Origin: Enterobacteriaceae bacterium RIT693
GTDB lineage: Bacteria > Pseudomonadota > Gammaproteobacteria > Enterobacterales > Enterobacteriaceae
DNA: 64,000 bases
Reading direction: 5' to 3'
NCBI GenBank assembly: GCA_009668225.1
Contig: WJYK01000011.1
Span: 62,001 to 126,000, forward strand
Positions 28,139 through 37,624 of this stretch are shown piece after piece; the stretch's first letter is position 1; each line of letters begins with the position of its first letter. Under the pieces are notes generated by a model. It did no database searches and had not been told where the DNA came from. It saw only the letters and a list, made by a program, of their open reading frames with translations. The position numbers and the translations under genes are program-made.

Positions 28139-29545
28139 TTATTCTTCGTCGTACTGCGGCCCGGCATAGTTATCGAAACGCGACCACTGGCCGTTAAAGG
28201 TCAGGCGCACGGTGCCAATGGGGCCGTTACGCTGCTTACCGATAATGATTTCCGCGATGCCTTTCAAGTCGCTATTTTCGTGGTAAACCTCGTCGCGGTA
28301 GATGAACATGATCAAGTCGGCATCCTGCTCGATGGAGCCGGATTCACGCAGGTCGGAGTTAACCGGGCGTTTGTCTGCACGCTGTTCCAGGGAGCGGTTA
28401 AGCTGCGACAGCGCCACCACTGGTACCTGAAGTTCTTTTGCCAGCGCCTTGAGCGAGCGTGAAATCTCGGCGATTTCCAGCGTACGGTTGTCGGACAAAG
28501 ACGGCACGCGCATCAGCTGAAGGTAATCAATCATGATCATGCTCAGGCCTTCATGCTCGCGGTAAATACGGCGGGCGCGGGAGCGAACTTCGGTTGGCGT
28601 CAGGCCGGAGGAGTCGTCGATATACATATTGCGCTTCTCCAGCAGGATACCCATGGTACTGGAGATACGCGCCCAGTCCTCGTCGTCCAGCTGGCCGGTA
28701 CGGATTCGGGTCTGATCCACGCGCGAGAGCGACGCCAGCATACGCATCATGATCTGCTCGCCGGGCATCTCAAGGCTGAAGATCAGCACCGGTTTGTCCT
28801 GCAGCATGGCGGCGTTTTCGCACAGGTTCATCGCGAAGGTGGTTTTACCCATCGACGGACGAGCCGCCACGATAATCAGGTCGGAGCGTTGGAGGCCCGC
28901 GGTCTTCTTATTCAGATCCTGATAGCCGGTGTCCACGCCCGTTACGCCGTCGTGCGGCGTCTGGTACAGGGACTCAATTCGGGAAACCGTGGCTTCCAGA
29001 ATCTGGTCGATGCTTTTCGGGCCTTCGTCTTTGTTGGCGCGGTTTTCCGCAATCTGGAAGACGCGGGACTCGGCAAGATCCAGCAAATCTTCGCTGGTAC
29101 GCCCTTGCGGGTCGTAGCCGGCATCGGCGATTTCATTGGCGACGGCGATCATTTCACGCACAACTGCACGTTCGCGCACGATATCGGCATAGGCGCTGAT
29201 GTTAGCCGCACTTGGCGTATTTTTAGAGAGCTCTGCGAGATAAGCAAAACCACCGACGCTCTCGAGCTGGCCCTGAAGTTCCAGGGATTCGGAAAGCGTA
29301 ATCAGGTCGATGGGTTTGCTCATTTCGAGCAGGCGCTGCATTTCAGTGAAGATCATGCGGTGCGGACGGCTGAAGAAGTCGTTGGCGACCACGCGCTCGG
29401 CGACGTTGTCCCAGCGTTCATTATCCAGCATTAAACCGCCCAACACCGACTGCTCCGCCTCAAGCGAGTGCGGCGGCATCTTCAGCCCTTCTACCTGACG
29501 GTCGCGGGGTTCTTTCGGTTTGTTGAAGGGTTTATTTCCTGCCAT
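28139..29545 (-). CDS. dnaB: Replicative DNA helicase DnaB
   Basis: This 468-residue hexameric RecA-type helicase unwinds DNA at the replication fork. The N-terminal domain (about 30-170) begins after MAGNKPFNKPKEPRDRQ. The linker and ATPase domain carry Walker A ARPSMGKT and the Walker B/H3 region (SMIMIDYLQLM). I place the start at ATG 29545 to match E. coli; the frame remains open to 29638 without family support. No intein is present. Confidence 0.97.
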   Translation of the reverse strand: MAGNKPFNKPKEPRDRQVEGLKMPPHSLEAEQSVLGGLMLDNERWDNVAERVVANDFFSRPHRMIFTEMQRLLEMSKPIDLITLSESLELQGQLESVGGFAYLAELSKNTPSAANISAYADIVRERAVVREMIAVANEIADAGYDPQGRTSEDLLDLAESRVFQIAENRANKDEGPKSIDQILEATVSRIESLYQTPHDGVTGVDTGYQDLNKKTAGLQRSDLIIVAARPSMGKTTFAMNLCENAAMLQDKPVLIFSLEMPGEQIMMRMLASLSRVDQTRIRTGQLDDEDWARISSTMGILLEKRNMYIDDSSGLTPTEVRSRARRIYREHEGLSMIMIDYLQLMRVPSLSDNRTLEIAEISRSLKALAKELQVPVVALSQLNRSLEQRADKRPVNSDLRESGSIEQDADLIMFIYRDEVYHENSDLKGIAEIIIGKQRNGPIGTVRLTFNGQWSRFDNYAGPQYDEE

Positions 29546-29624
29546 AGTGAGGGAGCTACCAAATTCATAGTGAGAGACCGGGAAGTATAACCATTCTTGT
29601 CCCTCTTCGACACAAGGAGTTTCC

Positions 29625-30608
29625 ATGGCAACGCGCATCGAATTTAGCCAACACGGCGGGCCTGAAGTACTGAAAGCCGTTGAGTTTACGCCGAAAGATC
29701 CGGCGGAAAACGAAGTTCAGGTTGAGAATAAGGCTATTGGTATTAACTACATTGATACCTATATCCGCAGCGGGCTCTACCCACCTCCGGCGCTGCCGAG
29801 CGGGCTGGGCACCGAAGCCGCCGGCGTTATCAGCAAGGTCGGCAGCAGCGTCACTCACCTGAAAGTTGGCGATCGCGTTGTTTACGCGCAATCAGGCCTG
29901 GGCGCCTATAGCAGCGTGCATAATGCGCCAGCCGATAAAGTCGCTAAAATCCCGGATTCCATCTCCTTCGAACAGGCCGCAGCCTCGTTTCTGAAAGGGC
30001 TGACCGTGTTTTACCTGCTGCGTAAAACCTACGAAGTTAAAGCCAACGAAATCTTCCTGTTCCATGCAGCCGCCGGTGGCGTGGGCTTAATTGCCTGCCA
30101 GTGGGCGAAAGCACTGGGGGCAAAACTGATTGGTACCGTCGGCTCGGCGCAAAAAGCCGATCGCGCCCAGCAGGCCGGCGCCTGGCAGACCATTAACTAC
30201 CAGCATGAAAACATCTCTGAGCGCGTCAAAGCGCTGACCGGCGGCAAGAAAGTCGCGGTGGTTTATGACTCGGTCGGGAAAGAGACCTGGGAAGCTTCGC
30301 TCGATTGCCTGCAGCGCCGTGGGCTGATGGTCAGCTTCGGCAACTCCTCCGGCCCGGTTACCGGCGTTAATCTCGGTATTCTGAACCAGAAAGGTTCGCT
30401 CTATGTGACGCGCCCTTCGCTTAACGGCTATCTCACCACCCGCGAGGAATTCGATGAAGCCTGCAACGAGCTCTTTTCACTCATCGCCAGCGGCGTAATT
30501 AAGGTAGACGTTGCGGAAAACCAGAAGTTTGCGCTCAAAGACGTGGTGCTGGCCCATAAGACGCTGGAAAGCCGTGCGACGCAGGGTTCCAGTTTATTGA
30601 TTCCGTAG
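29625..30608 (+). CDS. qorA: NADPH:quinone oxidoreductase QorA
   Basis: A 327-residue zeta-crystallin-type medium-chain reductase that lacks the zinc ligands of alcohol dehydrogenases. Visible: the N-terminal GroES-like domain (GINYIDTYIRSG, GLGTEAAGVI) and the NADPH-binding AAAGGVGLIACQWAKALGA. It reduces quinones and enones by one electron or hydride transfer. It diverges from dnaB by 79 bases. Length and context match E. coli. Confidence 0.96.
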   Translation: MATRIEFSQHGGPEVLKAVEFTPKDPAENEVQVENKAIGINYIDTYIRSGLYPPPALPSGLGTEAAGVISKVGSSVTHLKVGDRVVYAQSGLGAYSSVHNAPADKVAKIPDSISFEQAAASFLKGLTVFYLLRKTYEVKANEIFLFHAAAGGVGLIACQWAKALGAKLIGTVGSAQKADRAQQAGAWQTINYQHENISERVKALTGGKKVAVVYDSVGKETWEASLDCLQRRGLMVSFGNSSGPVTGVNLGILNQKGSLYVTRPSLNGYLTTREEFDEACNELFSLIASGVIKVDVAENQKFALKDVVLAHKTLESRATQGSSLLIP

Positions 30609-30616
30609 AAAGAATT

Positions 30617-30647
30617 AGGGCTTCCCTTAGGAAGCCCTTTCTTTTTT
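30617..30647 (+). terminator. qorA terminator
   Basis: Stem AGGGCTTCC/GGAAGCCCT, 4-base loop, followed by TTCTTTTTT. pspG, which follows qorA in E. coli, is absent; the 30,650-30,800 gap holds no gene. Confidence 0.9.
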
Positions 30648-30800
30648 GTTCGTGCTGTATGTAGGGTACAGCGCGATGAAGTCTTGTTACTGCCAAACGA
30701 TAGTCGCAGATTTAATAAGTAATTGAAATGACGCTGCCGGGATTAAGTTCAGGCTTGTGATCGGCTCCGCAATACCCAAATTATCCCGCCGTTTTTACGC

Positions 30801-31805
30801 CTAAAGCTGACGCTTATCGGCCACCAAAGACAACGCGTGTTCAACCACACCAATGCCTGCACCCGCCTTGTGGGCGTTTTCGCTCAGGTAGCGGCGCCAC
30901 TGGCGCGCCCCAGGAATGCCCTGGAACAGACCGAGCATATGGCGAGTGACGTGGCCCAGGTAAGTCCCGTTCGCCAGCTCGCGTTCAATGTACGGATACA
31001 TCGCGCGTACCACGGCAACGGAATCGCTGTCCGCCACATCAGCACCGAAAATCTCACGGTCGACCGTAGTCAGCAGGCCTGGGTTTTGATAAGCCTCACG
31101 CCCTACCATCACGCCATCCAGATGCTGAAGATGCGTTTTGGCTTCTTCCAGCGTTTTGATACCGCCGTTGATAGCCATCGTCAGGTGCGGGAAATCACGC
31201 TTGAGCTGGTAAACGCGCGGATAATCCAGCGGCGGGATTTCACGGTTTTCTTTCGGGCTCAGGCCAGAAAGCCAGGCTTTACGTGCGTGGATGATGAACA
31301 TCTCGCATTCGCCCTTACCTGCTACCGTTCCGATGAAGTCGCAGAGAAACGCGTAGCTGTCCTGGTCATCAATGCCGATGCGCGTTTTCACCGTCACCGG
31401 GATAGAAACCACATCGCGCATCGCTTTAATGCAGTCAGCAACCAGCTGCGCTTCGCCCATCAGGCAGGCACCGAAGCGCCCGTTCTGCACGCGATCGGAG
31501 GGACAGCCAACGTTAAGGTTAATTTCATCGTAACCGCGCGCTTCGGCAAGCTTCGCACAATGCGCCAGCGCCTGCGGGTCACTTCCGCCCAGCTGCAGCG
31601 CAATCGGATGCTCATCTTCGCTATAGGCCAGATAGTCCCCTTTGCCGTGAATGATCGCCCCGGTCGTCACCATTTCGGTGTACAACAGCGTGTGGCGAGA
31701 CAGCTGACGCAGGAAATAGCGACAGTGGCGATCGGTCCAGTCGAGCATCGGCGCAATGGAGAAGCGGTGCGGCTGGAAAGGAGTCTGGTTGCTTTGTGAG
31801 GACAT
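30801..31805 (-). CDS. dusA: tRNA-dihydrouridine(20/20a) synthase DusA
   Basis: A 334-residue FMN enzyme that reduces U20/U20a in the tRNA D-loop. The TIM barrel begins [14 protein letters not shown]. The catalytic cysteine lies in GRFGACLMG, with FMN/phosphate contacts in [12 protein letters not shown] and NGGIKT, and a helical tRNA-binding domain at the end. Start ATG 31805 has only a weak ribosome site. Confidence 0.95.
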   Translation of the reverse strand: MSSQSNQTPFQPHRFSIAPMLDWTDRHCRYFLRQLSRHTLLYTEMVTTGAIIHGKGDYLAYSEDEHPIALQLGGSDPQALAHCAKLAEARGYDEINLNVGCPSDRVQNGRFGACLMGEAQLVADCIKAMRDVVSIPVTVKTRIGIDDQDSYAFLCDFIGTVAGKGECEMFIIHARKAWLSGLSPKENREIPPLDYPRVYQLKRDFPHLTMAINGGIKTLEEAKTHLQHLDGVMVGREAYQNPGLLTTVDREIFGADVADSDSVAVVRAMYPYIERELANGTYLGHVTRHMLGLFQGIPGARQWRRYLSENAHKAGAGIGVVEHALSLVADKRQL

Positions 31806-31858
31806 ACGTTTACGCAGGCTACGATTAAAAAAGGGTCGCTACTATAGCATAAAGCTGC

Positions 31859-31882
31859 GCCGGGGCATCAGGCTGCCCCGGC
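31859..31882 (-). terminator. Hairpin after the TraF-like gene
   Basis: Stem GCCGGGGCA/TGCCCCGGC with a 6-base loop between the TraF-like gene and dusA. It lacks a strong T-run, so termination is likely but not certain. Confidence 0.5.
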
Positions 31883-31890
31883 ATTCAGCA

Positions 31891-33198
31891 TCAGAAGGCT
31901 ACGCTCAGCTGTGCGCCAGCGCCCCAGGTTTGATCCTGGCCATACAATCCCATCAAATCGACGTTCACATGTTTACCCGCCGCGAAGCCCACGCCGCCGG
32001 TAAAGACGTTGCTGTCGTTATTTTTCACATCCGCACGGTAACCGGCACGCAGCGCCAGCCATGAGAGTGGCCTTACTTCGGCCCCTACACCAACATACCG
32101 GGAATTGGCTTCGCTTTTGAAACCTTTTGTTTCGGTCAAATCACCGTCGGCACTCAGCGTCACCAGCTCGTTATGCCAGGCCACCCCAGCGGTGACCAGC
32201 GGGCTGATTTGATAAGTATCTTTATAGCTACGGACTTCACCGGTGCGCCCGTTAGTGATGCGGATATCTTTCGTGTCGATATCACGGGAAACCAGGTTCT
32301 GGCCGCTCAGGCCAACGGTCCAGTTCTCGCCAAAATCGGCCGCCACGCCGGCATCCAGGTTGAATCCGGTGTCATCGTTGCGGTACTGGCTGTTCTTCCA
32401 GTCGCCGCTGCGGTAGTCATAAATAGAGGTGGTGTAGTTATAGAGCCAGGTTTTCTGCAGCTTTGGCGTGACGCCAACGGAAACCGGCACGCCACCGACG
32501 TCAAATTTGTGGGCCAGCGCAATGCCGTAATCAGAAACGATAGCCGCACGCCCGGAGGCGGTGGAGTTCAAGTTCCGGGTGATACGGTCTGAGCCGTTTA
32601 GCGCCGCATCAATCGCTACGCTGCCCGCCACCAGGCTGGAATTCTGGATGCTGTGCAGATAATCGATATCGTTTTGATCGATTGAAGAGCTGACCTTCGC
32701 ACGTGCGTAAGCCCTGGTGACAAAAGCAACGGAGAGGGTGTCATTTGGAATACTGACCGCAATACCCGCCGCGGCTTTGGCATGCGCCGTCTCGCCTCGT
32801 AAATCTTCCAGCTCACCGGCTAAATCCCCTGCCGCACCGCGGAACTGATTTAACGTGCCGTTCGGATTGATAAGAATATCCCGCGGCGTTAACGATCCAA
32901 TGGCCAGCTTATAGTTGTCCACCTTATCGCTAATCTCATCAATTTTGTCTTCGAGATTATCTTTATCCGTTATTTGCGCCCCGACGGTCGGCAGAATAAC
33001 GGTAATATTGTCATCTGGCTGCGATCTGGCTAATAGCGCCGGGTTGATTAACACGCCGCTGCCATAATTAGCAGAAGCAACACCTGTTCCCCCCATCGCA
33101 TCGTTACGCGCTTCGGACCAGGTCCCTGCCGCCCCGGCCTGATGGGCAATAAGTAACGTTGCGGCAAGTGTCGCCACCGAAGATTTTATTTTATTCAT
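31891..33198 (-). CDS. Outer-membrane beta-barrel protein, TraF_2/conjugal-transfer-like family
   Basis: This 435-residue protein has a signal peptide (MNKIKSSVATLAATLLIAHQAGA, cleaved before AGTWSE). The mature part opens with GGTGVASANYGSGVLINPAL, a FadL-like plug signature, and ends in alternating amphipathic strands with terminal F (AGAQLSVAF), a typical outer-membrane barrel end. A charged, coiled-coil-like insertion lies near 80-100 (NLEDKIDEISDKVDN). Automatic annotation often labels this family conjugal transfer protein TraF, but no transfer genes are nearby, so that function should not be assumed. The cargo or role is unknown. Confidence 0.78.
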   Translation of the reverse strand: MNKIKSSVATLAATLLIAHQAGAAGTWSEARNDAMGGTGVASANYGSGVLINPALLARSQPDDNITVILPTVGAQITDKDNLEDKIDEISDKVDNYKLAIGSLTPRDILINPNGTLNQFRGAAGDLAGELEDLRGETAHAKAAAGIAVSIPNDTLSVAFVTRAYARAKVSSSIDQNDIDYLHSIQNSSLVAGSVAIDAALNGSDRITRNLNSTASGRAAIVSDYGIALAHKFDVGGVPVSVGVTPKLQKTWLYNYTTSIYDYRSGDWKNSQYRNDDTGFNLDAGVAADFGENWTVGLSGQNLVSRDIDTKDIRITNGRTGEVRSYKDTYQISPLVTAGVAWHNELVTLSADGDLTETKGFKSEANSRYVGVGAEVRPLSWLALRAGYRADVKNNDSNVFTGGVGFAAGKHVNVDLMGLYGQDQTWGAGAQLSVAF

Positions 33199-33369
33199 TC
33201 ACAGCACGCCTGTCTGATTGTCAGATGATGTAACTCGCCCCTGACAGTTATGACTGAACAGAGGCAGACTATTGCTGTGAATAGCGCGATAAAAAGATGG
33301 ATATTTGAACCATCAAGATCCCAAATATATCCTTAGGGTTAACGTCTCGTTGTTTCCTTGCTGATTAAT

Positions 33370-33873
33370 TTATAGTTTACCCTTTGGCTTTCGTGAAGGC
33401 AGACCGTTATGCGGACCAAAGAATTGAGGGGGATGATCTATCCAGCGATCCTTGCGCTGCACGGCGTAAGACTGATTTAGCGGGTAATAAATTTTATTTT
33501 CAGCTTTATTAGCCTCCCCTACGACCAATAGCCGAACGTCTTGCTCGGTATTATTGATAAAGGTATGACAGATACCGGTTCCGGCAGGAAAACCTACGCT
33601 ATCGCCGGGCTCAAGCTGCCAAAGATGGCCATTGATCCACACTTCCGGGTGCCCTTCGAGCACATACGCAAACTCCTCCTCGCTGCTCTCCGCATGGGGA
33701 TAAGAGGTTCTGCGTCCAGGCGGAATGCGCTCGTGGTGAATACCAAGGCGGCCTAAGCCAAAACTGCGGGCAAGCGGGGCACCAATAGAAAACAGCTCCG
33801 TGCTGTCCGGATAGGTTGAATCATCCTCGCCTTCCAGCTCGCGCCAGTGGCGAATACAATCGGGTTTTTGCAT
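33370..33873 (-). CDS. Cupin domain protein
   Basis: A 167-residue single-domain cupin. Motif 1 is visible as PGRRTSYPHAESSEEEFAYVLEG, with possible metal ligands His, Glu and Glu, and motif 2 as PGDSVGFPAGTGICHTFIN (His). ATG 33873 has a strong AGGAGG seven bases upstream and is preferred to 33900. It is divergent from zur across 95 bases. Substrate is unknown; relatives include sugar isomerases and dioxygenases. No zinc box was recognised in the shared gap. Confidence 0.82.
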   Translation of the reverse strand: MQKPDCIRHWRELEGEDDSTYPDSTELFSIGAPLARSFGLGRLGIHHERIPPGRRTSYPHAESSEEEFAYVLEGHPEVWINGHLWQLEPGDSVGFPAGTGICHTFINNTEQDVRLLVVGEANKAENKIYYPLNQSYAVQRKDRWIDHPPQFFGPHNGLPSRKPKGKL

Positions 33874-33968
33874 CACTTCCTCCTGGGTAGATAGGGTCAT
33901 TATGTACCAGGATTCGGCGTTTTATCCGCATTATGGTAAAGTATTGCGTCAATGACCGGGAGAGGCTG

Positions 33969-34481
33969 ATGGACACCACAACTTCGCATGACGTGTTAGC
34001 ACAGGCTGAAAAGCTGTGCCTGCAACGCAATGTACGCCTGACGCCGCAGCGTCTCGAGGTGTTGCGCCTTATGGCCGAGCAAACCGGCGCCATCAGCGCC
34101 TACGACCTGCTGGATCTCCTGCGCGTCAGCGAGCCACAGGCTAAGCCACCCACCGTTTACCGTGCGCTGGATTTTCTGCTGGAGCAGGGTTTTGTGCACC
34201 GCGTGGAATCCAACAACAGCTACGTGCTGTGCAATTTTATCGATCATCCAACCCATTCTTCTGCCATGTTTATCTGCGACAGATGCGGGGCAGTGAAAGA
34301 GCAGGCGGCTCAGGGTGTAGAAGATATTATGCAGAATCTGGCGTCAAAAATGGGTTTTGCCCTGCGCCACAACGTGATTGAAGCCCACGGGCTGTGTTCA
34401 GACTGTTCGGAAGTTGAAGCCTGTCGCCACCACGGCGCCTGCAATCACGACCACACTGTGCAGCCGAAGAAAAAGCGTTAA
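33969..34481 (+). CDS. zur: Zinc uptake regulator Zur
   Basis: A 170-residue Fur-family repressor of znuABC and other zinc genes. The winged-helix region has NVRLTPQRLEVLRLM and KPPTVYRALDFLLEQGFVHRVES. Metal sites appear as CDRCGAVKE, the C-terminal CSDC..C pair and several histidines. I prefer ATG 33969 (GGGAGAGG upstream) over the frame start at 33933, consistent with E. coli Zur. Confidence 0.95.
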   Translation: MDTTTSHDVLAQAEKLCLQRNVRLTPQRLEVLRLMAEQTGAISAYDLLDLLRVSEPQAKPPTVYRALDFLLEQGFVHRVESNNSYVLCNFIDHPTHSSAMFICDRCGAVKEQAAQGVEDIMQNLASKMGFALRHNVIEAHGLCSDCSEVEACRHHGACNHDHTVQPKKKR

Positions 34482-34551
34482 GAAGGGTAGGTACATCCTT
34501 GTACCCGGGCAGGATTGGTTTACGGATTAGCACATTTGAGGGGCCGCCAGG

Positions 34552-34761
34552 TTACCAGCGGTATTCGTTCCTGGACTCCCAGTCCTTAACCTCTTTCTCT
34601 GCCTGGTCTTTGGCGTAACCATAACGTTCCTGGATTTTACCCACCAGTTGGTCACGCTTCCCTTCAATGACGGTCATGTCGTCATCGGTCAGCTTACCCC
34701 ATTTTTCTTTGACCGTACCTTTGAACTGCTTCCAGTTACCGCCGATTTCGTCCTTATTCAT
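34552..34761 (-). CDS. yjbJ: CsbD-like stress protein YjbJ
   Basis: A 69-residue hydrophilic CsbD-family protein, almost identical to E. coli YjbJ (MNKDE.GGNWKQFKG). ATG 34761 lies 6 bases after AGGAG, whereas the first ATG in frame (34767) abuts the ribosome site and cannot be used. CsbD proteins rise in stationary phase and osmotic stress; molecular function is unknown. The 235-base gap to dinF carries only a small CCCGC/GCGGG hairpin at 34,934-34,950. Confidence 0.94.
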   Translation of the reverse strand: MNKDEIGGNWKQFKGTVKEKWGKLTDDDMTVIEGKRDQLVGKIQERYGYAKDQAEKEVKDWESRNEYRW

Positions 34762-34996
34762 TGTCATCTCCTCATCGTTCGGTTTAGGTGTTTTGCATCC
34801 TCACTGTCGGATGCTGAATTTCTGGAAAACATCCAATATCTGCTGGATGTAGAAATAATTGTAGTCAAGGATTTCGGGTTACATTTAAAACTCAGAATCT
34901 TTAACCATTTTCAAAATCAGTGGCACGCGGACTCCCGCCTTAAAAGCGGGAAATCAGCATGATAGATGAGAAGTTAACGAGGATTAGAAAACGCGA

Positions 34997-36331
34997 TCAA
35001 TGGTCGCCATGCGCGGCAAACCAGGTGTTATTGCGCCAGTGGCGCCGCCAGATATAACCGAGCGACAGGCCGCGCAAAGCCAAAAATACCGCCAGCGACA
35101 GCCATAAAGCGTGGTTGCCAAACAGCGGCAGCGTAAGCAGCGTCACGCCAAAGCCTAATGCGGCAACCGCCATGCTGTTACGCATCTCCGCGCCACGCGT
35201 CGCCCCAATAAACATGCCGTCCAGTAGATAGCACCAGACGCCGACGACCGGCAATACGACCTGCCAGGCCAGGTAACTGTCGGCCTGCTGACGCAGTTCC
35301 GGCAAGGACGTCAGCAGCGCGACGATGTGTTCTCCGGCAACGGCATAGAGAGCGGCAAATGCAACCGCGACCAACCCGGCCTGCCTGCACGCTGCGCCCC
35401 AAACCTCCAGCAGTTGACCACGGTTACGAGCGCCGTATGCCTGCCCGGAATGGGCCTCCACCGCATAAGCGAAGCCGTCCAGCGCATAGGCGGTGAAGGT
35501 CAGCAGCGTCATCAGCACGGCGTTCACCGCCACAATTTCGCTGCCGAGACGCGCGCCGAAGATGGTGATGGAGGCAAAGCAAATTTGCAGCAGCAGCGAA
35601 CGCAGCATGATGTCGCGGTTGAGCGCCAGCAGCTTGCGGAGATCCCCCTGCCAGGCCGTTTTAAGGCGTGCCCAGCTAATACCGCGCAGCTTCAGAACGT
35701 TACGCACCATCACCAGGCCGATAATAAACGTGGCGTATTCAGATACTGCCGTCGCCAGCGCCGCCCCCTGCACGTTCATCTGCAGCCCCATCACCAGCCA
35801 GAGGTCGAGCACGATATTGATAAGGTTCCCCACCACCAGCAGGATCACCGGTGCCCGCGCATACTGAACGCCCAGCAGCCAGCCCAACAGCACGAGGTTA
35901 GCCAGCGATGCGGGAGCACTCAGCCAGCGGATCTCCAGGAAACGACGAGCCTGATACAGCACGTCTTCGCTGCCGCCAACGACATGCAGCGCGAGGGCGA
36001 TCAGCGGATAACGCAGTAGCACGATGGCAAGCCCGGCGATCAGCGCCAGCATCAATGGCTGAATCAGCGCGCGCGCCAGCCGCTGTGGATCGTTTGCGCC
36101 AAACGCCTGCGCCGTTAATCCGGTGGTGCTCATTCGCAGAAACAGCAGCAGCATAAACAGGAAGCTGGTCGCCGTCGCGCCGATAGCCACGCCGCCGAGA
36201 TAGGTCGGGCTGTCGAGATGGCCGATGACGGCGGTGTCGACCAGGCCCAGCAGCGGCACGGTAATATTGGAAAAAATCATCGGCAGCGCCAGTCGCCAAA
36301 GCGCACCATCCGTTGACGAGAAGAATCGCAT
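34997..36331 (-). CDS. dinF: MATE family efflux protein DinF
   Basis: A 444-residue, 12-helix MATE transporter encoded downstream of lexA and part of the SOS regulon in E. coli. MATE features: the N-lobe begins WRLALPMIFSNITVPLLGLVDTAVIG and the C-lobe ALDGFAYAVEAHSGQAYGA. It is linked in E. coli to protection from oxidative stress and bile salts. A 75-base gap from lexA without its own evident SOS box implies a lexA-dinF operon. Confidence 0.95.
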   Translation of the reverse strand: MRFFSSTDGALWRLALPMIFSNITVPLLGLVDTAVIGHLDSPTYLGGVAIGATATSFLFMLLLFLRMSTTGLTAQAFGANDPQRLARALIQPLMLALIAGLAIVLLRYPLIALALHVVGGSEDVLYQARRFLEIRWLSAPASLANLVLLGWLLGVQYARAPVILLVVGNLINIVLDLWLVMGLQMNVQGAALATAVSEYATFIIGLVMVRNVLKLRGISWARLKTAWQGDLRKLLALNRDIMLRSLLLQICFASITIFGARLGSEIVAVNAVLMTLLTFTAYALDGFAYAVEAHSGQAYGARNRGQLLEVWGAACRQAGLVAVAFAALYAVAGEHIVALLTSLPELRQQADSYLAWQVVLPVVGVWCYLLDGMFIGATRGAEMRNSMAVAALGFGVTLLTLPLFGNHALWLSLAVFLALRGLSLGYIWRRHWRNNTWFAAHGDH

Positions 36332-36406
36332 GGGAATGATCCAGGGGAAAATAGAGGGGTTTAAAGCGGGTGGTACGGCAGGTTTACCGCACCACCAGAA
36401 GACGTG

Positions 36407-37015
36407 TTACAGCCATTCACCGTTGCGGATCACCCCAACGGCCAGACCTTCAATGCTAAAGTTCTGCTCGCGAAGATCGACGACAATAGGCTGGAATTCG
36501 CTGTTTTCAGGCAGCAGATGCACGGTGTTGCCCTGCTTTTTCAGGCGTTTCACGGTCACTTCATCGTCTATACGCGCGACAACCACCTGGCCGTTACGCA
36601 CGTCCTGCGTTTTGTGTACCGCAAGCAAATCGCCGTCCATGATGCCGATATCTTTCATCGACATGCCGCTTACGCGCAGCAGGAAGTCCGCATTCGGCTT
36701 AAACAGAGACGGGTCAACCTGGTAGTGGCCTTCGATATGCTGCTGCGCCAGCAGCGGTTCACCGGCTGCAACGCGGCCCACCAGCGGCAGGCCACTTTCT
36801 TCTTCAACCAGCAGGCGAATACCTCGCGACGCGCCGGAAACAATCTCGATAACCCCTTTACGGGCCAGCGCTTTGAGATGTTCCTCAGCGGCGTTTGGAG
36901 AACGGAACCCCAGACGTTGTGCAATCTCGGCGCGCGTCGGTGGCATGCCGGTTTGGTTGATATGATCCCGAATGAGATCAAACACCTCTTGCTGCCTGGT
37001 AGTTAGTGCTTTCAT
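36407..37015 (-). CDS. lexA: SOS repressor LexA
   Basis: A 202-residue repressor and self-cleaving protease. The N-terminal winged helix (1-70) contains [23 protein letters not shown]. The cleavage bond A84-G85 (VGRVAAGEP), S119 (GMSM) and K156 are all at their E. coli positions. Autoregulated through two operators just upstream, followed by dinF. Confidence 0.98.
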   Translation of the reverse strand: MKALTTRQQEVFDLIRDHINQTGMPPTRAEIAQRLGFRSPNAAEEHLKALARKGVIEIVSGASRGIRLLVEEESGLPLVGRVAAGEPLLAQQHIEGHYQVDPSLFKPNADFLLRVSGMSMKDIGIMDGDLLAVHKTQDVRNGQVVVARIDDEVTVKRLKKQGNTVHLLPENSEFQPIVVDLREQNFSIEGLAVGVIRNGEWL

Positions 37016-37023
37016 TCCGCCCC

Positions 37024-37060
37024 CTGGGTGTTTATACAGTTATGCTGTGAGTATATACAG
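37024..37060 (-). promoter_or_regulatory. Twin LexA operators of lexA
   Basis: Two SOS boxes: on the minus strand CTGTATATACTCACAG (37,045-37,060) and CTGTATAAACACCCAG (37,024-37,039). Their centres are 21 bp apart, the same layout as the E. coli lexA promoter. The proximal box is less perfect. They give tight autoregulation. Confidence 0.93.
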
Positions 37061-37124
37061 CCCCGGGCGAATTTGAAACCACAAATTAAGCAAAAAACCA
37101 GCGACTTAAACTATTCTGGAAAGG

Positions 37125-37493
37125 CTATCGCAAATGTGACCAAAGCAGCGTGGCCCAGGTCACAACGGCAAGGATAATCGCTATCAGCACCGCAGCAGAA
37201 CCCATGTCTTTGGCTCGTCCGGAAAGCTCGTGGTACTCGGTGCCCACACGGTCAACCAGCGCTTCAATGGCGCTATTGAGAATCTCGACAATCATCACCA
37301 ACACGACCGAGCCAATCAGTAAAATACGGGTAATGGGGTCAACGTCCAGCCAGCAGGCAACGATGATAGCGATAACCGCAGCCACGCCCTCCTGACGAAA
37401 GGCGGCTTCGTTGATCCAGGCCGCACGCAGCCCCTTCCACGAGTAGCCTGCAGCCTTAATAATGCGGGTGATGCCGGTGGTATTATTCGCCAT
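37125..37493 (-). CDS. dgkA: Diacylglycerol kinase DgkA
   Basis: A 122-residue, three-helix inner membrane kinase that rephosphorylates diacylglycerol from osmoregulated glucan and lipid A modification. The active-site helix EILNSAIEALVDRVG is intact, as is the amphipathic N-terminal helix with WKGLRAAWINEAAFRQE. It diverges from plsB, as in E. coli. Confidence 0.97.
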   Translation of the reverse strand: MANNTTGITRIIKAAGYSWKGLRAAWINEAAFRQEGVAAVIAIIVACWLDVDPITRILLIGSVVLVMIVEILNSAIEALVDRVGTEYHELSGRAKDMGSAAVLIAIILAVVTWATLLWSHLR

Positions 37494-37624
37494 TCAAGGA
37501 AACCTTTTTAAATATTGAGCGTCAATGCTCATTGAGTCTAAATCGCAGCGCCACAGAAATTCCCCAGAGTTTCTGATATCCTTGCGGCGCATTTGCATTA
37601 TTAACCTGAGGCTTTACATCATTT

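Noticed and set aside
28139-29545. Intein in dnaB
   Set aside because: The protein is of normal length and continuous with no insertion at the Walker A or other intein sites.
31891-33198. Part of a conjugation system
   Set aside because: No other transfer, relaxase or pilus gene is in the window; only a family name links it to conjugation.
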